Source: Urechis unicinctus
Lineage: Eukaryota; Annelida; Polychaeta; Xenopneusta; Urechidae
Assembly (NCBI GenBank): GCA_034190875.2
Contig: CM067356.1
Span: forward strand, 74,114,798-74,178,797
DNA: 64,000 nucleotides
Direction of reading: 5' to 3'
Below, piece after piece: positions 9,367 to 18,433 of this stretch (its first letter is position 1; each line of letters starts with the position of its first letter). The notes under the pieces were generated by a model, which did not search any database, was not told the origin of the DNA, and saw only the letters and a list, made by a program, of their open reading frames with translations. The position numbers and the translations under genes were made by a program.

Positions 9367-10065
9367 ACCCATACAATTAAAAGGTAATTGGGAGGTGGGG
9401 GATTAGCAGAAATTCAGTACCCTGTTTCCTGGTACAACATCGGGGACGATGTCGGTTTTGTCATAGTGGATGAGCGAGCTGGATACCATACGATAGACAG
9501 ACACTTGGAAGGGGATCCTTTGGTCGAGTCCTTGGTCGTTCGCCTGACCCCCGGTTCCTACAGTGCTGAACAATTGATAGACAGGATCAATATGCACATC
9601 CGCAAATCGCATCTCAGAGGCGTGGTTCGATTTCAATTCAATTCCCACTCACAGACCGTGAATGTAAAAATAACTGATCCCAAACTTCAAGTTGTCATGA
9701 CCGAAGGTCTTCGTCAAATATTGAGGTGTGAGGAATGTCTTTCGCTCTACGATTCTCAAACTGATTACAAGCCTAATGTATTTCGAGGGTTGTACGCACT
9801 GTACGTTTATTGTAGTATAATTGAATCACAAGTGGTCGGTGACACGATGGCTCCCTTGCTACGCACAGTTCCTGTGGACTACGACCGGGTGCACAAAATG
9901 GTGACCCAGACATACGAACAGATATTTTATTACCCTGTGGGCACCAAAACCTTTTGTACCATAGAAATTGATATAAGAGACGACACGGGTCAGTCCGTGG
10001 CATTCGAAGACGGACATGTGATGGTGACTTTACATTTCCGTGAAACCAAGAAGAACTTAATTTGA
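9278..10065 (+). CDS. Minor capsid (penton-like) protein, copy 1
   Basis: Encodes a beta-rich protein of about 262 residues homologous to the gene at 10085 along its length. The ATG at 9278 opens a protein starting MSFFLTLPSNSSMNY; after the G5 run 9397-9401 (three G in copy 2) the frame moves, and the rest is open from 9402 to 10065. Conserved blocks are AEIQYP..WYN, LTPGSYSAEQL, GLYALYVYCSIIESQVVGDT, and the C-terminal EIDIRDDTGQ. In Polintons the protein at this position is a single jelly-roll penton subunit placed at capsid vertices; I assign that from order and sequence resemblance. Possibly a host-facing divergent copy. Confidence 0.8.
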
Positions 10066-10084
10066 GTCTCATGGCATCACCATC

Positions 10085-10894
10085 ATGAGTTTCTTTCTGA
10101 CCCTACCTTCCAACAGTTCAATGAATTATCACCCCAACAACACGTTGACACGTTACTTAACTCGACTCCCCAAAGCTGTACAGTTGGAAGGGGCTTGGGA
10201 AGTGGGATTAGCGGAAATTCAGTACCCTTACACGTGGTACAATGTTACTGAGGACGAGGGGTTGGTCGTCATGGATCGTGTGGCTGGTGCGCTCAATCTC
10301 CCCCCGGATATCTGTTGCAGTGAGCGATATGACATTGTGAGTGAATTTGCAGAGGCCCGTCCCAAATATTTTCACATTACCCCTGGTTTTTATACGACCG
10401 GATCGTTGATAGAAGCCTTTGCAGCCAAGTTAAAGGAGCAAAATGAGGAGCGAGTGCGTCTCACCTACAATCGAACACGACAGACAGCAACTATGACCCT
10501 AGACAATGAGTCAGTTGTAGTTTACATGGACGAGGGGTTGCGTCAAAGACTCGGTTTTGAAATGGGGATTTTTGAGAACAGTCAAGTCGGTCAGCACATT
10601 GTTGACCCTGATCGAGGCTTGTACGGACTCTATGTCTATTGTAATCTCATCGAAGCTCAGGTGGTAGGAGACACTGTGGTCCCCCTTCTGCGTATTATTC
10701 CAATCGATCACAATCGTCGCGGGCAGTTGATCAACTCCACGTATAAAAAGATATTTTATTACCCGATAGCCACCAAGACTTTTTCTACTATAGAAATCGA
10801 TATAAGAGATGACACGGGTCGACCCATTCCATTCGAATCTGGTAAAGTGACAGTGACGTTACATTTCCGTAAAATCAAGAAAGCTATATTTTGA
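10085..10894 (+). CDS. Minor capsid (penton-like) protein, copy 2
   Basis: An intact 269-residue ORF, 19 bp after copy 1. It shares the start MSFFLTLPSNSSMNYHPNNT, AEIQYPYTWYN, ITPGFYTTGSL, GLYGLYVYCNLIEAQVVGDT and EIDIRDDTGR. The first 75 bp (10084-10158) are almost identical to 9277-9351 (2 mismatches), whereas the interior is strongly diverged. No membrane segments. Being unbroken, it is the better reference for the family in this element. It probably forms vertex capsomers with or instead of copy 1. Confidence 0.85.
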   Translation: MSFFLTLPSNSSMNYHPNNTLTRYLTRLPKAVQLEGAWEVGLAEIQYPYTWYNVTEDEGLVVMDRVAGALNLPPDICCSERYDIVSEFAEARPKYFHITPGFYTTGSLIEAFAAKLKEQNEERVRLTYNRTRQTATMTLDNESVVVYMDEGLRQRLGFEMGIFENSQVGQHIVDPDRGLYGLYVYCNLIEAQVVGDTVVPLLRIIPIDHNRRGQLINSTYKKIFYYPIATKTFSTIEIDIRDDTGRPIPFESGKVTVTLHFRKIKKAIF

Positions 10895-10899
10895 AAACC

Positions 10900-11354
10900 A
10901 TGGCTGATATTTACACCCCGTATTACCTGAACCAAGCGGGTGGAGGGCTCTCCCGTGTTTTCCGGTGCCAGGAGTCAACGCGGACACGGCCTTGGTAATG
11001 TGGTTGGTGGTCTGGCTAAAATGGTGTTACCGCTGGTTCGAAAAGTTTTACCTGTGTCGTAAAAAACACGCCTTGAAAACAGGAGTGAGGGTGGTTGGAG
11101 ATTTGTTGGGAGGGAAGTCTCTGAAACAGTCGGCTAAGAAACGATTGTTACAAACCGGAGAGGAAGTGTTCGATCAAATAGTTCCACCCAAACAACCGCG
11201 TCGCCGACCACCATTCTCTATAAAACGACTCGCACGAGGTAGGAACAGTAGTTCACGCGGTCGTCGTGGAACAACTCGGAGGTTGCCAAAAATATATTTT
11301 CGGTTAGATCATGGCACTGGTACACCCCCAATCTTGTCCCTGTGTCAAAAGTGA
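10900..11354 (+). CDS. Basic glycine-rich core-like virion protein
   Basis: ATG 10900 lies 6 bp after the penton stop and opens MADIYTPYYLNQAGGGLSRV. Two frame changes are needed to follow the protein, near 10958-10964 and at the A6 run 11061-11066; the best single ORF is 10965-11354. The middle is glycine/valine-rich, then come GDLLGGKSLKQSAKKRLLQT and an arginine-rich tail (PRRRPPFSIKRLARGRNSS). This suggests a DNA-condensing or internal virion protein. The true stop is uncertain: the final frame overlaps the capsid gene start by 44 bp, and other frames end earlier. Confidence 0.65.
11219..11257 (+). promoter_or_regulatory. Possible promoter of the major capsid gene
   Basis: TATAAAA at 11219-11225 and GTTCACG with its A at 11255, inside the preceding gene and 56 nt before the capsid ATG. 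Spacing and initiator are poorer than at the other promoters. Confidence 0.3.
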
Positions 11355-12589
11355 ATTAGACCTATTTTCGATTCCCCCAACTCAAAGCAGTGTCGATCAT
11401 GGATCGTGGATCGAATTCCATCCGGTAGCTGCTTTAGGTTCGGGTCCAGTCGAATTCTACATCAGTGGGTCGGGTGATGATTATATCGATCTGAACGACA
11501 CGTATTTACAAGTGAATGCCAAAGTGGTGAAAAAGGATGGGGCGGTTTTGGAGGCTGACAGTGCTGTAGCACCCGTTAACCTCTGGTTACACTCACTCTT
11601 TTCCCAAGTCGATGTCTCTCTCAACGAAAAACTTGTGTCCTCCTCGACAAACACATACCCGTATCGCGCTTATATGGAAACGCTATTGAGCTATGGTTCG
11701 GAAGCCAAAAACTCTCAGTTAACAGCTAGTTTATGGTACAAAGACACCCCAAAACACATGGACGCCGTGGGTGGTACTAACAACAAGGGGGATGATAGCT
11801 AGAAAGGAACGAGCTCAAGAGAGTCGCATTGTGGATATGATGGGCAAATTACATTTAGATTTATTTAGTCAAGAACGCTATTTATTAAACGGCGTAGATT
11901 TGAAGTTGCGATTAGTACGCAGCGGTGACAGCTTTGCCCTTATGGCCAATCCTGCAGAAGGATTTGCCCCTAAAATAGTTCTGCAATCCGTGACCTTATT
12001 CGTACGCAAAATAAAGTTGAACCCCACCGTGCAACTAGCTCACATTAAGGCTTTAGAACGAAGCCCAGCTAAATACCCCATAAGACGCATAGAAACCAAA
12101 GTGTTTTCTGCATCTCAAGGAGCTATGACGATCAATCAAGAAAATTTATTTTTGGGTCAGTTACCCAAACGAATTGTAGTTGGAAGTGTTGATAATAGGG
12201 CGTTCAACGGTGATTACACTCAGAACCCCTTCAACTTTAAGCATAACGACCTCACATTTTTAGCTATGTACGTTGACGGACAACAAGTGCCCGCAAAACC
12301 ATTACAGCCCGATTTTAATCACCATATATACACCCGCAGTTATGCTAATTTATTCATTAGCACTGGACAACTCTATCAAGACGAAGGCAATGCCATAAGT
12401 TGGAGTGATTATCCCAATGGCTATACACTATTCGCTTTTGATCTGACCCCCGACCTGGGTGATAGCGGCACTCATTTTAATTTGTTGAAACAAGGAAACG
12501 TGCGCTTGGAAATGCGTTTTGGTACGGCCCTAGAACGTACCATTAATGTCATTGTGTATGCCGAATTTGAAAAATATGATTCAAATTGA
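11311..12589 (+). CDS. Major capsid protein (double jelly-roll)
   Basis: About 425 residues. The opening MALVHPQS, SELDLFSIPPTQ, WIEFHP, and the block NLWLHSLFSQVDVSLNEKL mark the Polinton major capsid family often seen as an uncharacterised protein in animal genomes. It builds the hexon-like trimers of an icosahedral shell. The frame changes once in the G5 run 11787-11791: the first piece ends at 11802, the second is open to 12589 and carries the second jelly roll (for example LFSQERYLLNGVDLKLRL, GNVRLEMRFG). Length agrees with the family once both parts are counted. It is followed by the protease after 39 bp. Confidence 0.93.
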
Positions 12590-12628
12590 CCGAAACCGTA
12601 ACGTTCTGTTTGATTACGCTGCCTAACA

Positions 12629-13072
12629 ATGGATACCAGGCAATTACACGAGCTCTTACAAAAAGACGCTTTCACTCGAGCTACTGTGCGCGGAGTGTTT
12701 GCGCGGAATAAATTACCCCGCCATGTCAACTACCCCAGCGGTTTCGTTTGTAATACGGATCCAGCTTCCAAAAAAGGCAAACACTGGATTGCTATTTTCA
12801 TTGATCATAATGAACGAGGCGAATATTTTGATTCTTACGGACTACCTCCTATTCATAACGTATTTGTGAAGTTCTTGACCAAGCATTGTGTGAACTGGAC
12901 TTATAATACAAAGCCATTACAAGACTTTAATTCCAATACTTGTGGACTTTATTGTTTGTATTATTTAAAGAGACGATGTCGTGGAATAAGTTTGAACCAA
13001 TTGCTGGCTGTATTTACCGACGATTATTCAACCAACGATAAGCTGGTGACATGTTTAATTCAAGGCAAATAA
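12629..13072 (+). CDS. Adenain-like cysteine protease
   Basis: An intact 147-residue ORF with the complete adenovirus-type triad in order: His52 (GKHWIAIF), Asp68 (EYFDSYG), Gln98 for the oxyanion hole (LQDFN) and Cys105 (NTCGLYCLYYL). Such C5/Ulp1-fold proteases cleave capsid and core precursors during virion maturation. It is the last plus-strand gene; AATAAA at 13068 overlaps the stop, and the polymerase converges from the other strand 165 bp away. Confidence 0.95.
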   Translation: MDTRQLHELLQKDAFTRATVRGVFARNKLPRHVNYPSGFVCNTDPASKKGKHWIAIFIDHNERGEYFDSYGLPPIHNVFVKFLTKHCVNWTYNTKPLQDFNSNTCGLYCLYYLKRRCRGISLNQLLAVFTDDYSTNDKLVTCLIQGK

Positions 13073-13073
13073 A
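13068..13073 (+). terminator. Poly(A) signal of the protease gene
   Basis: AATAAA overlapping the protease stop codon TAA at 13070-13072. Confidence 0.5.
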
Positions 13074-13187
13074 CAACGCGTGTTGAAAATGTACGACGTT
13101 TTTATTCTTAGTTTCTCTCACACAGCCTTTAAACATCAATTTCTTACAGAGCACACATCCATCGATTACATAACACCTTCACTTCAA

Positions 13188-13193
13188 TTTATT
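13188..13193 (-). terminator. Poly(A) signal of the polymerase gene
   Basis: AATAAA on the minus strand, 44 bp past the polymerase stop at 13237-13239. Together with 13068 it makes the 13073-13236 interval a convergent termination zone with no ORF. Confidence 0.5.
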
Positions 13194-13236
13194 ACATAAT
13201 AACACATATCAATTTCTTAAATAGCATATTAATGTA

Positions 13237-16200
13237 TCACACATCTAAAGGTTTAGTGCTTACACCGTCTGCATTCACAATTCTCTTGGGGTAAAAATAA
13301 CTTAATCCATCTCTAATTTGCGTATACGAATACATTGTGTTATTGTTAATGCGAAAGCCACGGTTCACACCACGACCTGATTTTTGTTCTCTCAGCACAT
13401 TCATATATTTCTCCTTGTTCAGGTCGTTTTGACGTTTATTGAGTCCTTTACACGAGGCTTTATCCGTAGTTCCATAACAGTAATAGGTTTTACTGCACAG
13501 TCCGATAAAACCATCTCCACTCCACTCCTCTTTAAATAACCCCGGGGTACGTTTATCATATTTTTGGCGGGTCACACAGCACGGTTGAGGTACCCACGGG
13601 GTTCCGTTCGTTTTACACTGTATAAAGTCTTTGTTGTGATCATCACACGCTACAGCTGGCAACCACTGAGGGTATTCTCTGTAAAATTGTTCTTTCATGT
13701 TGGGTTTGATGACATCTGTTAGATGACTACTACTAAGAGCGATATAACTACTATCAGTGTCCATCTGTACATAGGCAAAATCACATCTCGCGACATACTT
13801 ATCAATAAAATCATAGTAAAATTCCAGCATCCTTAATTTGGCGTATTGATAAACAAAATAGCCTATTTGTTGGGGTAAGTCGAGATCAATGGTGGTTTTG
13901 GCCATGTCGAATTCAAACAGGTTGGGGGTTAATTCGTTCAAGGCTCTGAATCTTTTGTCGTTGATCAATTTCTTACCCTCTCGGTAGTCGGCGTATTTGA
14001 CATCACGGTGTTTAGTTTTATCCGTGACGCATTTACCTACAAACATAGACAAATTAGTATAAATCAACAGCACTTGACGGGTATTTTTTTTAAATTTTTT
14101 TTTAAATCATAAATTTGAAATAAATTTGAAAGTAACAATTAAATCAATATATTTTACAATAATACATTTTAGTATATTTACCATAGGCCGAATTTCCAAG
14201 TAGCTTAAAAGTTTCGGCTATAACGGTCTGACTCGGGTCGACATCACCCCCGCGTCTACATACAAACAAGAACATTATCAAAAATAAAATTCAACGCTTG
14301 AAAGAGTATATCACATATAACTATAAGAGTATATCATATATATATTCGTACATACCTGGCGTCTGATACGGTCTCGGCAAATCGTTTGAAACAGGCTGTG
14401 GGTTCATACTCCAGTGTTTGGTATATCTTTGTGATCACCAGGCCATGTTCCAAGTACCATTTCAGTAGTGGGCTAGCAAGCAATATTTTCACACCTTTGT
14501 AGCTCCCTATCAACGTCCGCCATTCCGTCTATTTGAAAATAAATAATGAAAATCGTTATGACATCATAGTGATCGCAACAAAATACATTATGATCCCACG
14601 CCCCTTGTCACCTTGTGTACTTACTTTCATAATGTCCCGTTGTTCAGCATAGTCTCGCATAAAGGGTCCGATTTCATCTCGGGTCAGTTCAGTGTTTTTG
14701 AATATAGGGGTCATTTCACTGAAATAGTCTTTAAGGGTTTCTGGTACGTGTATATCTACTTCAGCCATTCCAAAAAAGGTTCCGTCACGTATATTGGCTA
14801 TGAGAGCTGTTTTTCCGTCAAACCGGTTCGTAGTGGTTGCGGTCGACTGTACGTGAACGCTTTGATCTGAGGGTCTGTTTTTTTCGTTTTTTCGTCCATT
14901 CACATTCCCACACAGCTACGACATCATAACCTAATCCTCTCAAATACTGGGTATTTCTTTCTGTTTCGGTATATAAATCACTCATTAGTTTTCCACTGAT
15001 GGGGCTATGGGTCAATTTCAGACACGGACAGCCATGCCATACACATCCGTGAAACTGATATACTGTTTGCGTTTCTTTACACCACCCGTCTACGGGTAAT
15101 CGCCGGGCGCCAATTCTTTTTTCCCCTCTGTTTAGACGATGTTGTATTTGATTTTGTGAGCTGTGTGCTATCCAAGCCAACCATTCATCCGCTATTCCGC
15201 CTTTTCGGGTCTGAATTGGTTTAAACTCAGGCGCGTGACGTCGGGTCGGAAAGTTGGCTGGCATGGGTTGAGACAATGCCCATAGATAAAGCGCATTCGC
15301 ATCATAACCTACGATTCCTTCACACACAACTTCGATTCATTTCCGTTCTGTTCACGCCTGATGTAAGTTTTTTCCTTTTTCGTGGTAACGATGAAAGATG
15401 ATTGAGGGTCCGCCCACTATTCCATTTTTAATCAACCAATAGATGTCGTTGTTCTTTTCGTCGGGTAAGGTAAAATAATCTTCCAAGTCTTGAAATAAAT
15501 ATCGCATGGTTAATCCGGGCACTGATATTCCATCCTTCAACATATCTATACCTCTCTCACTGTAAAAACGACTCTGTTTCTCTATGGCTTCCAGAAAACG
15601 GTTCGACATCTAAATTGTTGTAATATATCAAAAAGTCTTTAAAAGTCTGCATATGACCTGCTTCCCACGCTTCTTGACATTCAGCGTATTGGTCTGCTGT
15701 AATGTTTTTCTGTTTTTAACGCACTGTAAAAAGCTGCATGGGGTGGTAATTCTGTATTTTTCAAACGATCGAGTGTCACCCATTCATACGGGAAATATCC
15801 CTTTTTCTGTTCGCATTGAAAGGCTCGTAGGTATTTGTCGTATGTATATCCAGGTGCAATAAAGTTGGTGATATCCAAAAACCGTACATGGTCCGTTTCA
15901 ATGCACATGAATGAGTTATTTCGTTTGATGGTATACTTGATCGATGAATGTTCTTGCAGGTAAGTTGTCAACGGTATTTTCACAAGGTTGAGGTCATAAT
16001 TCGATGAGTTGAATCCGACTAACGGTAATACATGTAAATAGTTGTCGAATTTTTTCTGTAATTTCTGCAATGGATGTTCTCCCTTGACGACCGGGTCCAG
16101 TTGATACGCTTCATCGATTTTCTCTTGTAACTGGGTTAGGGTAGCTTCGTATTGAGCAAGCATCAGTAGATAGGCGGCGTTTGATATCTCCTCTATATAC

Positions 16201-17931
16201 ATCATCATCCTGTCAATCAATGTTTGTGCGTTTCCTTCCGTTACAAAGCATTTTGGTTCTGTATAATCAGGTACATTGCTGCATACACTCACTGATAACG
16301 GTACGTGTTTTTGGTCCCAGGTGACTTTGGGTGAATTGACGGGTAGGTTGTCTTCTCCAAAATAACTTTCAAAATCATAGGTGGCTCTGTAAGGGTAAAT
16401 ACCGTCTTCTATTTCGATTCCTTCGTCCCGTAACGCTTCAAAGATAGTGGGTGGTAGATGAAAAACACCGCCTGGGTACTTGTATTTCGTTTTCCACAGT
16501 ACATATGTTTTCGTGGCGATGTAGTTTTTTCTCACTTTTCCACAGCTTCTGACAGGTACCACAAATATATGATTTGCTATAAAGGTCAAAGTTTTTGATG
16601 TAACTAAAGTGATTTTCGTACAGGTTCAATTTCAAGGTCGCGGCGAATTTTGTGCGCGTTCGCTTGACCAAAGTAGCTACCTGAAACACATATAACAAAT
16701 CGATCACATCTCATATTTCCATTTCGATATCAAATGATTACATCGTTTATGTGTTGTTACTTCTGTTTAATCACTACAAGACACACTTACTTGATTCTCG
16801 TCTAGCGTATACACGGTGATATTCAACTTTGAATTGTTTTGCTAGTCTTTCGACGTCTTCAAGGGGTACACCTGCAAATGTTTTTTTCTTTTGTTTTGGG
16901 TAAGCAGTCTTTAACAATGTTTTTGCTGCATTCTCTAGACTCGTGATCTTCACTCCTCTATGTAAAGCCAGGGCCCTGAAAAAGCACAATCGGTCTTGAT
17001 ACGGTTTACCCGTTTGTTGACTTCGCTCTAACAAGTTGATGGCTCTGTTTGTTTTCAGGTGTTCCGGCATAACGGGTGGTGGGTAGCCGATCACGTGATC
17101 TTCAATTGGGTTCACAAAGATGGTCAAATTAGTCACTTCCTCTACACTCCATTTCGAATCCGGTCGTTGGTTCTGGGCGTAGGTTAAAATGTCTCTTTGT
17201 GTTATTTCACGCATAGCCCTCTCAAAATCATCGGCATTCCGTACGACTAGAGGGGTTGGTAGCATTCGATGGTTGTTGACGGACGAGTGAAAGTACCGCA
17301 ATTCATCTGTTTCTTTGTGACGTAATAAGAATCCATAACTCCCGTTGATTTTAAAGGCTGAATCGCATTCCTCAAATATATTCTGGTCGAGGTTGGGCAC
17401 TTCTTCAGATAAATTATAGTTGTAAACAGTTTGTAGCCTTCCAAATCGCGTATGAGTACGAATAGCTCTTTCATTAGCAGCCAACACAGCTTCTGTCAAC
17501 ATAATCATCGATAATCTGTCAATATAAATATTTCCTCAATTCTCAATTCTACCGGTAATAGACCTATCCTTTAATAGACCTACCCTTAGCGTTGTCGACT
17601 GTAGCGCCATTTCCAGTTTGTGTCGGGGGGCTGTGTTGAGCGTTGTTTAACAAATCCAATGCTGTATTCGCCTGTTCTATTTCATACTCGTCCATAGCGA
17701 CATGTAAAATATCTTCGTCTCCCGTCAACACTAAAACACACACGCGTAACAAAAATAAATAAATAAATGACGTATACCTGGTAATTCTATAATTCAGATA
17801 TAGAAAATAAAATCATACTTACTGCTTTCCATCTCGATTTGTTCCACGGCTCTTAACAAATCCCCGTCGCTCATCGGTCTACTGCGTTTGCACGCATCGT
17901 TGAAAGCTTCTAGCTGTCTCTTCTCAGCCAT
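13237..17931 (-). CDS. Protein-primed type B DNA polymerase, seven exons
   Basis: Exons read from canonical GT-AG sites and matching phases: 17931-17823, 17730-17584, 17492-16791, 16676-14625, 14528-14356, 14255-14182, 14036-13237. Introns are 92, 91, 114, 96, 100 and 145 nt. Exon 3 has DRLCFFRALALH (16995-16960), like an OTU-type or related cysteine motif. Exon 4 holds a C2-H-C finger (16563-16501), exonuclease motifs YDFESYF (16379-16359) and FNSSNYDLNL (about 16013-15990), and palm motif A YDANALYLWAL (about 15306-15274). Exon 6 ends in LGNSAYG; exon 7 has MDTDSS (about 13764-13747). Within exon 4 seven frame changes lie near 16490, 15705, 15595, 15366, 15325, 14880 and 14805, nearly all in mono- or dinucleotide runs. 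It copies the linear element using a terminal protein primer (family knowledge). Confidence 0.93.
14037..14181 (-). other. Last polymerase intron containing a copied gene fragment
   Basis: Intron from GTAAAT at 14181 to the acceptor AG at 14037. Next to the acceptor, 14045-14080 repeats 4762-4797 of the small 4671 gene in direct orientation (34 of 36 bases identical). The rest is AT-rich with T runs. Confidence 0.75.
17823..17931 (-). CDS. Polymerase leader exon with bipartite nuclear localisation signal
   Basis: The first exon encodes about 36 residues. After MAE comes KRQLEAFNDACKRSRP, a KR pair, nine residues, then KRSR, matching a classical bipartite nuclear import signal; the leftmost gene, which shares the flanking MAxKR and MSDxDLLxAVEQIEME segments, lacks this 14-residue insert. 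The exon ends at AGCA followed by GTAAGT. ATG 17931 is chosen because the upstream in-frame ATG at 17979 lies in the TATA region. Confidence 0.65.
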
Positions 17932-18098
17932 GGTTATAACTGAACGCAGGACTGAGACACTCTCCCGTTTTATATACACCCTCTATCCCATCATTTAGCT
18001 TAGCTCAGCAAACTATGACGACATATCCGACGAAAATTGTGAAATCACTTTCCAAAAATAGAATGACCTCATCCAAAATAGCGCCCCTCCATGAGGTC
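17925..18098 (-). repeat. Right TIR, inner arm
   Basis: 174 bp, reverse complement of 3598-3771 with 4 mismatches and no gaps. Outside it the repeat is interrupted until 19521. Confidence 0.95.
17938..17976 (-). promoter_or_regulatory. Core promoter of the polymerase gene, inside right TIR
   Basis: TATATAAAA (17976 to 17968) and TTCAGTT with its A at 17941, ten bases before the ATG at 17931. It mirrors the promoter at 3722-3757. Confidence 0.7.
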
Positions 18099-18104
18099 GC
18101 AAAA

Positions 18105-18118
18105 CCAAGGTCGCAAAG
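18105..18118. repeat. 14-bp direct repeat bracketing the right-end insert
   Basis: CCAAGGTCGCAAAG here and again at 19521-19534. If 18119-19520 (1402 bp) is an insertion, this would be its duplicated target; alternatively it reflects the sub-repeat structure of the TIR. Confidence 0.6.
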
Positions 18119-18385
18119 CTCAGCAGTCGGAAACACTTTCCAAAAATAGAATGATGTCACCACAATATCTGAGGTGAATGCGAAATCGACTGACAGGGGG
18201 GGGGGGGGCAACTCACAATGACTAATTTATCAAATCGTTTGACATGAGTCGTTATTTAATTAAGATAGATGCGCATCGTGAATTCAACGATCGGTAAATC
18301 ACATTACCAGCTTGTGTAATTATACCACAGATTCATCGAGTCCGATTAATAACACAAACACCAGTATAACATTTATATATTTATA

Positions 18386-18391
18386 TTTATT
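18386..18391 (-). terminator. Poly(A) signal of the right-end accessory gene
   Basis: AATAAA on the minus strand about 43 nt beyond the predicted stop, in a very AT-rich stretch, so chance occurrence is possible. Confidence 0.4.
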
Positions 18392-18433
18392 TAATTTTAA
18401 AAATATTTAAATTTTAACTATTTTCTTCTATCT

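Noticed and set aside
9773..10072. Antisense ORF opposite penton copy 1
   Set aside because: Shadow of a conserved coding region; composition follows the sense codons.
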